Part shown: positions 55,629-64,000 of the stretch, piece after piece
Layout of the letters: each line of letters starts with the position of its first letter
Numbering within the stretch: the stretch's first letter is position 1
The notes under the pieces: model-generated
What the model saw: the letters and a program-made list of their open reading frames with translations, nothing else
Told to the model about the DNA's origin: nothing
The model's database searches: none
Assembly (NCBI RefSeq): GCF_027579695.1
Contig: NC_083582.1
Location: 35,597,964-35,661,963, forward strand
Direction of reading: 5' to 3'
Length of the DNA: 64,000 nt
Origin: Neoarius graeffei
Taxonomy: Eukaryota; Chordata; Actinopteri; Siluriformes; Ariidae
Translations under genes and position numbers: made by a program

Positions 55629-57302
55629 TGAAGGCAGCAGGGAGAACAGTCTATTATTTGGGTGGCTGGGGTCGCTGGCGATCTTCCTGGCTCTATTCCT
55701 GCAGCTGTTGGAGTAAATGTCCTGCACGTTAGGGAGGGTGGTCCTGATGATTCTCTCAGCAGAGTGAACCACCCTCCTGAGAGCCAGCTGGTCTCTCCTG
55801 GTGGTGCTTCCCATCCAGTTAGTGATGCTCCCACTCAGGACACTCTCAATAGTGCAGGAGTAAAAGTTCCTTAGTACCCTGAGTGGGAGTTTGAAGTCCT
55901 TCAGTCTCCTTAAGAAGTAGAGGCGCTGGCGGCCTTTCTTAACCAGGGTGTTGGTATGGCAGGACCAAGAGAGGTCCTGTGAGATGTGGACACCCAGGTA
56001 TTTGAAATTGTCTACTCTCTCTACCTGGGTCCCGTTGATGCAGATGGGTTGGAAGTCCCTCTGCTGCTTCCTGCTGAAGTCCACTATCAGCTCCTTCGTT
56101 TTGCTGATGTTGAGTGTGAGGTTGTTCTCCTCACTCCAGTCCGCGAGATATTTAATCACGGTCCAGTAGGCAGACTCATCATTATTGGAGATGAGGCCCA
56201 CCACAGCTGTATCATCAGCAAACTTAATGATGGTGTTGGAGTCTGAAGTGGCCATGCAGTCATGAGTGTACAGGGAGTACAGCAAAGGGCTCAGAACACA
56301 TCCTTGGGGGGAACCAGTGTTGAGGATGAGGGGAGATGAAGTGTGGCAGCCTACACATACCACCTATGGTCTGCCTGTAAGGAAGCTGTGGATCCACTGG
56401 CATAATGAGGGGTGCAGGCTGAGATCACACAGTTTTTGGACCAGCCTGGAGGGGATTATGGTGTTAAACGCTGAGCTGTAGTCAATGAACAGCAGTCTAG
56501 CGTAGGATCCCCTCTTGGTGTCCAGATGAGCCAAGGTGGTGTGAAGTAGGTGAGAAATGGCGTCATCTGTGGATCTGCTGGAACAATAGGCAAACTGTAG
56601 CAGATCCAGGGTAGCAGGCAGGGAGGAGGTGATGAGGGGTTTGACTAGCCTTTCGAAACACTTCATCACCACAGATGTTAGGGTTATGGGGCAATAGTCG
56701 TTCAGGCAGCTGGGCTGGGGTTTCTTAGACACAGGAACTATAACAGACTGTTTGAAGCAGGTGGGGACAATGCACTGAGAAAGGGAGAGGTTGAATATTA
56801 CCATGAAGACATTTGCTAGCTGGTTAGCACAGGCCTTAAGGACACAACCTGTGATCCCATCTGGACCTGCTGCCCTCCTGGGATTCACTCTCCTGAGTGC
56901 CATCCTCACGTCGTGCTCCGTCACGGTGAGCACCATCTCCTCTCTGCTGGTGATTATGTTGGCTCGTTTGCAGGTCATCTCGAAGTGGGCATAAAAGTTG
57001 TTCAGTTCATCGGCGAGAGATTTGTCAGTGTTCGTCAGAGGTGCGCGAGCTGATTTATAGTCCATGATGGTCTGTAGTCCTTGCCATAGCCCCCTGGGAT
57101 CCCACTGGTACAAATGATCCTCCAGCTTCCTCCCATACCACCGTTTAGCCTCCTTCACTGCTTTATGAACATTGTAAGAAGCAGCCTTGTATTCCTCCAT
57201 GTTCCCGGTTAACAGCCCGGTGTTATAGGCAGCGATGTTCTCCCTTGGTTGCCACCTTGCCGTGGTGGAGAGCCTTGTGTGTTCTGATGAACCTGAGAGC
57301 AA
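55599..57302 (-). pseudogene. LINE ORF2 reverse transcriptase, one nonsense codon
   Basis: The frame is open from 57302 to 55599 except for TAG at 56364-56366, where the family has Gln (TGRP-Q-). The first about 20 residues come from the neighbouring LINE's leader on the other strand, so homology starts near 57243. Visible RT motifs are NPRRAAGPDGITG, VPVSKKPQPSCLNDYCPITL, LQFAYCSSRSTDDAI, LLFIDYSSAFNTI, then after the stop GSPQGCVLSPLLYSLYTHDC, the catalytic FADD in IIKFADDTAVVG, LNISKTKELIVDF and FKYLGVHIS. The final ten residues (SEGSGFELSG) are encoded by the fused V-SINE. Confidence 0.88.
55629..57243 (-). mobile_element. Rex1/L2-like LINE fragment
   Basis: A long ORF2 fragment lies between a V-SINE and an oppositely oriented LINE. 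The ORF2 is truncated at both ends: no endonuclease on the 5' side and no stop or 3' UTR on the other. Relative to the LINE at 10.2-12.1 kb the reading frame is much better preserved. Confidence 0.85.
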
Positions 57303-57884
57303 AGCCGTCTGGAGCCTAAGCTCCTGGTAGGGTCACCCATGGTGGTAAGGTTGAAGGGGAGGTTCCAGACAAAGAGTGACCCAAACAAGTCCTTCAACGG
57401 CGGAGTGGGCGGAGGAAGGTGGCAGAAGTGCACCACAACGGTCACAAAGGCGAAAGAAGGCTGCAGCAAAGAGAGGCCACCGATCGTCTTGATCTTCATG
57501 CCATTGGAGTCTGGCTCTCTCTCTCTGCCAAGAACAGTGTGGTGGCTGCCAGTGCACCAGTCTCCCCACTCTAAATGATTCCATGCACAGGCGTTCTCCT
57601 GACCCCCCCAACACCCAACCCCTCTTCAAGTCCTATGGTGATCAGGAAATGGTAACAGGAGCAGGACAGTGAAGTCTGGGAGCTCCTAGTCATGCACTGG
57701 CGGTGGGTGTCTGATTCAGTCATTTTGCTCTCGGACTGAGGCAGAGAGAGCATCTCAGTAGCAGCACTCATGTCTGAGCAGCCCTATTAAGGATCCACTC
57801 TGCTCACCCCACAATGGGAAAGGGGCTAGAAAAGGTGCCCTAAAAATAGCCTGCCTCTCAAACCTGGCTGGGATACCGCACCCA

Positions 57885-58814
57885 GTGGGTTCACCTCATA
57901 GCGGTCAAAAACAAAAAACAATAAGCACTGGAGCCTGGAATGTGAGGACTCTTATGGACAGGGCCCCCAACAATCGCCCCGAAAGAAGATCTGCAATAAT
58001 TGCTAGGGAGCTGAAAAGGTTTAACATCGACATTGCTGCTCTGTTTGAAACCCGCCTGGCTGATGAGGGGCAACTGAAGGAGGAGAAAGGTGGATACACC
58101 TTCTTCTGGAAGGGAAAGACAGCTGATGAAGCCAGAATCCACGGAGTGGGATTCGCCATCAAGAACCGCCTCATCTCCCAACTCTCTGAATCTCCAGTAG
58201 GCATCAATGAACGTCTCATGACACTGCGCCTGAGGCTCTCAAACAACCAGATGGCCACTGCTGTGAGTGCCTATGCACCAACCTTGGACTCACAGGACGA
58301 AGATAAGGAGGCCTTCTATGCATCCCTTGACCAGGTCCTATCGAACATCCTGAAGGAAGACAAGATCCTCCTATTCGGGGATTTCAATGCCAGGGTTGGC
58401 AAGGATCACAAGCTCTGGAAAGGCACCCTAGGCAAAGAGGGTGTTGGAAATATCAACTCCAATGGAACCCTCCTACTGTCAAAGTGTGCTGAACATGAGC
58501 TGGTCATAACAAACACCCTTTTCAGCCAGAGAAACAGGTTAAAAACCTCCTGGATGCACCCTCGATCAAAGCACTGGCATCTCATTGACTATGTGATTGT
58601 CAGGGCTAGAGATTGCAAGGATGTTAACATCACCAGGGCCATGACCTGTGCGGATGATTGTTGGACAGACCATCGCCTAATCCGCTCCACAATGAACATC
58701 CAGCTACATCAGAAAAGGAGGACCCAAAGGAAGCAAACACATCCTAAATTCAACATTGACAGCTTGGGGGATACAGAAAGAGTGCAACAACTTCAAAAGA
58801 CCCTACTTGAATGA
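57885..58814 (+). CDS. LINE endonuclease (APE-like) ORF
   Basis: A 309-residue frame encodes an apurinic-like endonuclease: GAWNVRTLMDRAPNN at the start; IDIAALFETRLADEG, where the family usually has SETR; HGVGFAIKNRL; SAYAPT; the ILLFGDFNARVG motif; and SWMHPRSKHWHLIDYVIVRA then DCWTDHRLI, carrying the catalytic Asp and His. Such domains nick the target DNA to start reverse transcription. Proteins like this are often annotated as craniofacial development protein 2-like. The expected fusion to RT is broken by a stop at about 58812 and a frame change. Confidence 0.82.
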   Translation: MGSPHSGQKQKTISTGAWNVRTLMDRAPNNRPERRSAIIARELKRFNIDIAALFETRLADEGQLKEEKGGYTFFWKGKTADEARIHGVGFAIKNRLISQLSESPVGINERLMTLRLRLSNNQMATAVSAYAPTLDSQDEDKEAFYASLDQVLSNILKEDKILLFGDFNARVGKDHKLWKGTLGKEGVGNINSNGTLLLSKCAEHELVITNTLFSQRNRLKTSWMHPRSKHWHLIDYVIVRARDCKDVNITRAMTCADDCWTDHRLIRSTMNIQLHQKRRTQRKQTHPKFNIDSLGDTERVQQLQKTLLE

Positions 58815-59577
58815 CTCCCTGAAGAATATCCTGAGGATGTGGAAGAACACTGGAAGACCCTTAAGACCATCTTACTCGAGACCTGCATGGACACCCTTGG
58901 CTACAAGACCAAGAAACATCAAGACTGGTTTGACAACAATGACACTGAAATAGAACAGCTAATCGATGCCAAAAGGAAAGCCTTTTGTTCTTGGCAGAAT
59001 GACATCAATTGTAAGGCTAAAAGGCAGGCCCACTCCAAGGCAAAGGCACTTGTCCAGTGCAGGGTATGAGAGTTAAAGAACCAGTGGTGGACAGAGAAGG
59101 CCTTGGAGATCCAGAGGCTTGCTGACTCGGGTGACACCAGGGGCTTCTTCAATGCCACCAAAGCTGTGTATGGCCCAAGTTATCGTGGCCTCAATCCCCT
59201 CCGCTCCAAAGATGGGCAAACCCTGCTGAAGGACGAGGAAGGGATCAGCTCCAGATGGGAAGAACACTTCCGGGAGCTCCTGAACCGAAACACCACAGTT
59301 GACTCAGAAACCATCAACCAAATTCCTCAGCGGCCCATCATGGAGCATTTGGATGACCCTCCCACTGAAAGTGAGGTCTTGGGTGCCATCAGGAGATTGA
59401 GTAACAACAAGGCCTCTGGACCAGATGGGATTCCAGCAGAAATCCTCAAGCAAGGTGGGCCCAAACTCCTCAGTCACATCCACAGCCTCCTTTCTAAGAT
59501 CTGGGAGGAGGAGAAAATCCCTGCCGAACTCAGGGACGCCCTGATTGTCACCATATTCAAGAAGGGAGATAAAGCAG
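58815..59577 (+). pseudogene. LINE linker and RT N-terminal part, frameshifted
   Basis: Following the endonuclease, frames at 58839-59069 (WKTLKTILLETCMDTLGYKT) and 59103-59577 ([57 protein letters not shown]) continue the polyprotein with a stop near 59067. The RT catalytic core is missing because the element ends here. Confidence 0.8.
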
Positions 59578-59720
59578 AGAGCTGTTGGCCGTCAAGCTAG
59601 CCTTGGAGGAGTGGAGGCACTGGCTCAAGGAGTCAGATCTCCCCTTCCTCGTCTGGACTGACCACAAAAACCTAGAATTCCTCAATTCTGCCAAACACCT
59701 TAATTCCCTCAGACAGCACT
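59578..59720 (+). pseudogene. Ty3/gypsy RNase H fragment fused to the LINE
   Basis: The frame at 59585 reads [20 protein letters not shown] and [20 protein letters not shown], almost the same as residues in the RNase H domain of the sushi-type pol at 37.6-37.75 kb ([36 protein letters not shown]). It is a related but different gypsy family. No LTR or other pol sequence accompanies it. Confidence 0.85.
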
Positions 59721-60430
59721 GGCCCTGGCCAAGGCCGTTGCTGGGACAACAACTCCCCCTGAAGATCACTGCTGTGAGACTCTCTTGTATTCCTTCCCCC
59801 ACTTCCCACGGTCACCGCTTTTACCCCCAGTGTGACAAGTGGGTACCCAAACAGCAAAATGCCCGCAACCCGGAAGCGGCTCAATTACGGCAAAAACAGT
59901 CGGCCAACACTCGGGAGTGAATCTAGGTCCGATTCCGTGCCGAGCACTAGGCTCGAATGCGGACCGAGTGTGGAAAGCCGCATGTTTAGAAATCGGCCTG
60001 CTTCTGGCGCTGGTAACTGTAGGTATGCGAAATTACACTCGGGCCAATTCCGGAATGCCGAGTGGCCATCTAGCAGCTATGATGCAAAAATCAAATCTAA
60101 TCATTACCGCTCATATATGCGGCTTTATTCACACTCATATCTTGTTTAAAACACCAACATAGGGTGTCCAGCAGATCTTAGACTTCATAAGAGTTCGTAT
60201 ATAATGAACAAAAGCTATTTTATACAAATTTAGAACAGTGCACGGCGCTTACGAGTCAGTCCTCAGATATCAAGTCATGTGTCTAGGTAATCACAAAAAT
60301 AGCCTCCTAAGTATTATTCTTTGTACTGCATATGAAAATGGTAAGAGACGTTCAAGCTTAAGTCATTTTCTTAGTTAAGCGTGTTCAATACCTTAAAAAA
60401 AAAATTACAAACAGGGTCAACAGCAGTCAG
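59721..60430. other. non-coding with a CpG-rich block
   Basis: From about 59840 to 60075 the sequence is unusually rich in CpG and in CCGA/TCGG words (ACTCGGGAGTGAATC, GTCCGATTCCG, GGCTCGAATGCGG). This contrasts with the AT-rich flank. I do not recognise the family. Sequence to the right is the likely 3' flank of the DUF4806-type gene. Confidence 0.4.
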
Positions 60431-60436
60431 TTTATT
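60431..60436 (-). terminator. candidate polyadenylation signal AATAAA
   Basis: AATAAA on the minus strand lies about 375 bp downstream of the stop codon of the DUF4806-type gene and is the first good signal that I see there. Confidence 0.45.
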
Positions 60437-60809
60437 TCCTTAATGCAATTATTATACATACAATTCCAAATACAAAACTCAAATGTATGCCCTTTCAGTG
60501 TGTGTATCGAAAGATTGGCGGTCAGATTGCCACCATGTTACTCGGTGTTGCAAAAAAAAAAAAAAAATCACAAAACAATGAAAAACCAAAGGGGAGGTCG
60601 TAACAGATTTTGAATGCATTTTGCCATTGGGAGATACTACAGGTTAATAGGGTAAAATTTCAAACTAAAAGATATCAAATTGAAACTTCAAAAAACATTT
60701 CCATTCATGTGAATAAACTAAAAATCACACGCACGCGCACACAAACCACCACAAGCACACAAACCACCACACACACGCGCACTAAAAATGTGTAACAAAC
60801 ACGATGCCT

Positions 60810-63288
60810 TTAGGAAGCCTGACGACCCCTTTGAGCCCTTTGACTCCTTCCTCCATCTCTGTCAGCTGCTAGCTGGAGCCAGTGGGTGATCAACTGTTCA
60901 ATTTGTTTGTCTGAAGCATCTTTTGTCAACACATTTCTTCTGACAGCATCTGGGGGGGGGGGGGGGGAACAGAAATACATGACCATTCATGCAGAAGTGC
61001 AACTGTGCAACTTTCACTCCAGTGTCAGCAACTGTACATCACTTAATGCAGAGGATATATTAAAACTGGTCAGATCACCCTTATGTGACAGTGATTTAGT
61101 GCAAAGAACTTCACATTTTTATAGCCCATACATCCAAACCAATTTGTTTAAGTGACAAAGCTAAAACTTACCCAGAACAACAAGCTTCAAAGCCAAGTTT
61201 TTGAATGCTGGCTTGCCATTCGCACCACTCCAGTTCAGTCCTTTCGCCAGAGATGTGGTTACTGTCCTCTTCATTATGCGCCAAACGGTCTCCTTCACAG
61301 TCAATCCCCCCACAATTCCCAGATGTATTGTCTGAAAGAAGTGTATGCATATCACCAATTACTACATCACATTACACTTTTACAGGATATTGGTTACAGT
61401 CCCTGAAGCAACGTTAGGTGCCTTGCTCAAGGGCACTTCAGCCATGGATGAAGGTGTCGGTATACACCTTCCATTGGTCAGGGTGGGATCCCAACCTGCA
61501 ACCATCTGGGAACTCCTTAACCAATTAGGCCATGGCTGCCAAAACATTTCCTGCCAACTGCATTTCATGTTTTGTTTTGTTTTTTATCGTTTGCTCACCA
61601 AATTTCTTTTCTCTTCGGGGTTTTTCAAGAGGACCTCCAGATTCTGAAGGTCTTCCTGGGAAGAAAGTGGCAGTCGACAGTGTGACGCATCAGGCAGAGC
61701 TTCAGAAACTGGACGACCGGTGGAGTGTGACTGGAGTTGAACCAAAATGAGCATTTGCTGCTCCCGGATAGTAGTCAACTGGATAAGAATCTCCCTCAGA
61801 AGGGCTGCAAAATAAGACAGAAATAAAAGCGTTGGTAGAACACATTTATACACAATATAAGTCCATTGCTGTTTACTGTCCACCTTTGTAAAATGCATAC
61901 ACGTAGGCACAGCCTCTACAGAAACCCGGCCATGTTCTGGTGTCAAGGAGTGATCCAAATGCTGTTCTTGTGGAGGGATCTTGGGAAAAACAAAAGAAAA
62001 TGGGCATCAGAATTGTATACACCCTCATTAAATCTGTATTTAGTGTTCCACACAGATTCAAAGCCAACATATTTTCTTTTAACCATCTTTGAAAAGATCT
62101 TACAAGGTCTGCAGTGGAATCTGAGGGCCTCCGAGGTGGATTCCAAGGTGGTGTGGGGACCACAGGGGACCAAGGCGTGGTGATAGAGGAAGATGGCAAA
62201 TTTTCTCCTAATAGGGCTATATTGACATTTGCATTAGATTCATTAGTAAGTTGAATTTAAAAAGCACATTCACAAACAGTGGAAACTAGCCAAAGTGCTG
62301 TACAGTGTTAGCCTGGCTAAAGCCATCCCCTTTCTGCTTCTTTCCATTCGCAGTATAGGGTCTGGATACACAGTGCCCTGAAGCGATTGTTAGGTGGGAG
62401 GAATGAACTCCACTCTGGTTTGAAACGATTGGACCTGCTCTCACTCAATCGCTGACAGTTGCCCATGACGTACCGTATGTGCCCGACATCATTTGGCATC
62501 ATCGCCATTAGCGCCCTCCCCCAAACCTGCCCCATTCGCTTATTGGCCCGGTAGTCTGGCTACATGAGCAAACCCCTCCCAGCACTGTGTATCCAGACCC
62601 TATACTGCAAATGGAAAGAAGCAGAAAGGGGATGGCTTTAGCCAGGCTAGTACAGTGTCATACTAAGACACTAAAATGAGCAATAAAACATGGCAGCAGA
62701 AAAATAGGATACTGAGCACTGATCACAGCCATAATGTCAAGAATTATGAATAACTTGGTACCGGTAATGTGTCACAGGCCATACCTTCAGGGGCTTTGAT
62801 GTGGGGAGCATTCACAAGCTGTGTGCAGGGCTTCTTGCGGGCTGGTGGAGAACATGTAGGAGCTTCAGGGGACCAATGCGTGGTGACTGCTGAGGAAGAT
62901 GCCAAATTTTCTCCAAATATGGCTATGACATTTGCATTAGATTCATTATTAAGTTTAACTTGCAAAGCGCATTTACAAACAGTGAAAACTGGTTAAAGTG
63001 CTGTACAGTGTCATGCTAAGAGACTAAAATGAACAGTAAAACATGGCAGCAGAAAAGTAGGATACTGAGCATGCATTTCCTCATTTCAAGTATCTATAAA
63101 GATACTTGACTAATTGTGCAAAATTCACAGCCGTCATGTCAAGAATTATGAATGATTTAGTTATATGTTACAAGCCTTACCTTCAGGGGCTGTGATCTGT
63201 GGAGCATTCACAAGCTGTGTGTAGGACTTCTTGCGGGCTGCTGGACTACATGCAGGAGCTTCTTCATCAGTGTCGATTCTTTTGCAGC
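60810..63288 (-). CDS. DUF4806-type protein gene, 3' exons (5' part outside window)
   Basis: Seven splice-bounded exons in consistent phases: 63288-63181, 62910-62785, 62207-62104, 61979-61877, 61804-61599, 61331-61172, 60949-60810 (stop TAA). All have GT donors and AG acceptors. The first two join by phase 1 and contain Pro-rich, Cys/Lys-rich peptide (ARKKSYTQLVNAP). The exon at 61804 encodes a likely helix (LLREILIQLTTIREQQMLIL). The last three encode LPLSSQEDLQNLEVLLKNPE, then GIVGGLTVKETVWRIMKRTV and AKGLNWSGANGKPAFKNLAL, then AVRRNVLTKDASDKQIEQLI, a pattern I associate with the DUF4806 domain. The function of that domain is unknown. The N-terminal exons are not found and probably lie beyond 64000. 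No stop or frameshift interrupts the joined frame. Confidence 0.75.
60952..60967 (+). repeat. poly-G run at the last acceptor
   Basis: The G run is a poly-C run on the gene's strand, immediately before the acceptor of the last DUF4806 exon, where it forms the pyrimidine tract. Confidence 0.85.
61390..61545 (-). repeat. tRNA-derived SINE in an intron
   Basis: On the minus strand it begins GGCAGCCATGGCCTAATTGG, with an A-box-like TGGCCTAATTGG and a B-box-like GGTTGGGATCC. It ends GTGCCCTTGAGCAAGGCACC, related to the tail region of the SINE at 8128-8303. It lies between the two exons at 61599 and 61331. Confidence 0.8.
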
Positions 63289-63290
63289 CT
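62150..63290 (-). repeat. tandem exon-intron duplication within the DUF4806-type gene
   Basis: Copy 1 (about 62150-62870, including the MITE) and copy 2 (about 62870-63290) share intron text such as GACATTTGCATTAGATTCAT, AAAACATGGCAGCAGAAAA and GTCAAGAATTATGAAT. The copies also share exon sequence on both sides. The middle exon is a fusion of the front of one exon type and the back of the other. Confidence 0.85.
62309..62649. mobile_element. MITE with 68-bp inverted termini and 9-bp duplication
   Basis: The termini begin TAGCCTGGCTAAAGCCATCC and are inverted over 68 bp with one difference. The 9-bp sequence GTACAGTGT flanks both sides (62300-62308, 62650-62658). Long termini and a 9-bp duplication fit a Mutator-like MITE. 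The 341-bp element lies in an intron of the DUF4806-type gene. Confidence 0.82.
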
Positions 63291-64000
63291 CTTATGTGAA
63301 AGATCATGCAGAATTAGAAACCGGTTTTATCTGGTGTTTGCATAGTAGCAGTCTACCCACATTCAATTAGCAATAAGCCACGAGAGGCTGTGGGTTTGTG
63401 CTGGATATAGACTGGCTAAGGGGGTTGTAGCACGGCAGGAAGTGCTGGTAAAACTCCCCTTAGTTGTTCTAAATACAGCTCAAACACAGATTCAAGGGCT
63501 CATTGTTTATCTAAAACTGTTGAACTGTTATCTAGAACTGGGAAGTGGTTACCAGGCTACACCAGATGCTTCTTCAATGGGTAATGATTTAGAATTCTAT
63601 GACATCCCACACACTGTACTCGATTTACAACAGCTTGGAACGCCGAATCAGCCAATCACAATAAAGAACCAAACAGTTTTACACGAACATACAAAGTGCT
63701 ACACAAGTTATCATACCAATGTCACCCTGGCCTGCCTTTAGTTCACAATCCCGCAGCTTGAAAGTTTCACACCATGAGAGTTAATTTCTATGTGAGCGCC
63801 GGAGAATATTTAACTATGCCTAGACCAAAACCGATCCCTAACCTGATTTTCAAAATTGACCAGAGAACATAGAACCTGGGGACTATAGGGATGACCCCAT
63901 TGACATTCTTAACCACTCAGTTCTGAATTTCTGGATGACCCATTACCTATTTTTTCTTCTCAAATATTCTGGAATATTTGCATCCTCCTCTTCAGTCTGA
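63291..64000. other. no feature confirmed; may hold upstream intron of the DUF4806-type gene
   Basis: No further exon of the gene was found. A plus-strand open frame at 63442-63741 (99 codons) lacks motifs and I do not support it. Confidence 0.4.

Larger units (their letters stand above)
57244..59577 (+). mobile_element. non-LTR retrotransposon, I/Nimb- or RTE-like, 3'-truncated
   Basis: The 5' UTR begins about 57244 (TTGCCACCTTGCCGTGGTGG) and leads to an endonuclease ORF and then the start of RT. The sequence stops in RT at KKGDKAE (59577), where it joins gypsy-derived sequence. The 5' end is present but the 3' end missing, the reverse of normal LINE truncation, so a later deletion or rearrangement must have removed the rest. 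Confidence 0.8.

Noticed and set aside
63442..63741. 99-codon plus-strand open frame near the right edge
   Set aside because: No recognisable motif, no splice or codon evidence, and it lies antisense to a probable intron.

Overview
This window looks like a piece of a teleost fish genome, possibly a catfish, though the order cannot be fixed from sequence alone. Three things point there: intron-containing sequence with multi-exon splicing at the right end, fish-typical transposon families (Tc1-like elements, Mermaid/DANA-type V-SINEs, Rex1/L2-like LINEs, a sushi-type Ty3/gypsy element, a Penelope-like element, PIF/Harbinger, hAT, ISL2EU-like), and long microsatellites (GAAA, GATA, CA/TG). I find no operon, rRNA gene, CRISPR array or bacterial-type promoter.

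Layout. 0-3.5 kb: 5S/tRNA-related SINE debris and a decayed Ty3/gypsy element with a V-SINE inserted in its RNase H region. 3.8-5.7 kb: a small MITE and a decayed Tc1-like element beside a near-perfect hairpin. 7-10 kb: V-SINE, a tRNA-type SINE and a second decayed gypsy pol. 10.2-12.1 kb: a LINE split by a Harbinger element with a TTA duplication. 14.6-16.9 kb: a nearly intact Tc1-like element inside a TTAA-flanked Kolobok-like element. 17.7-19.8 kb: two Tc1 elements. 21.4-24.4 kb: an internally deleted LINE holding two V-SINEs, one of which holds a hAT element. 24.7-26.6 kb: a solo LTR and a Penelope-like element. 28.1-31.3 kb: a Tc1 element inside another Tc1 element. 32.2-33.5 kb: a composite tRNA/5S SINE and an odd tandem duplication. 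34.5-39.8 kb: a complete sushi-type Ty3/gypsy retrotransposon with identical 477-bp LTRs, open gag and pol, a predicted self-primer site and a canonical -1 frameshift site. 39.9-43.2 kb: an ISL2EU-like element with a THAP exon, a second solo LTR, and a second Harbinger element. 44.7-55.6 kb: mostly non-coding, with V-SINEs, a long inverted repeat, a degenerate minisatellite and a decayed Tc1 element. 55.3-59.7 kb: two LINEs of different families head to head, one fused to a V-SINE and the other to a gypsy RNase H fragment.

The only convincing host-type gene is at the right edge (about 60.8-63.3 kb, minus strand): the 3' part of a multi-exon gene encoding a DUF4806-type protein. Its exons keep consistent phases and end in a clear C-terminal domain. 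A tandem exon-intron duplication in it has created a hybrid exon, and a MITE later entered one of the two duplicated introns, so the other intron preserves the empty site.

The strongest items are the apparently young sushi-type element (identical LTRs, 11-nt self-primer, GGGAAAA shift site similar to the one in mammalian PEG10), the hybrid exon with its internal empty-site control, the composite tRNA/5S SINE, and the ISL2EU-like element with two convergent coding remnants. All family names are from memory of motifs; no database search was run.
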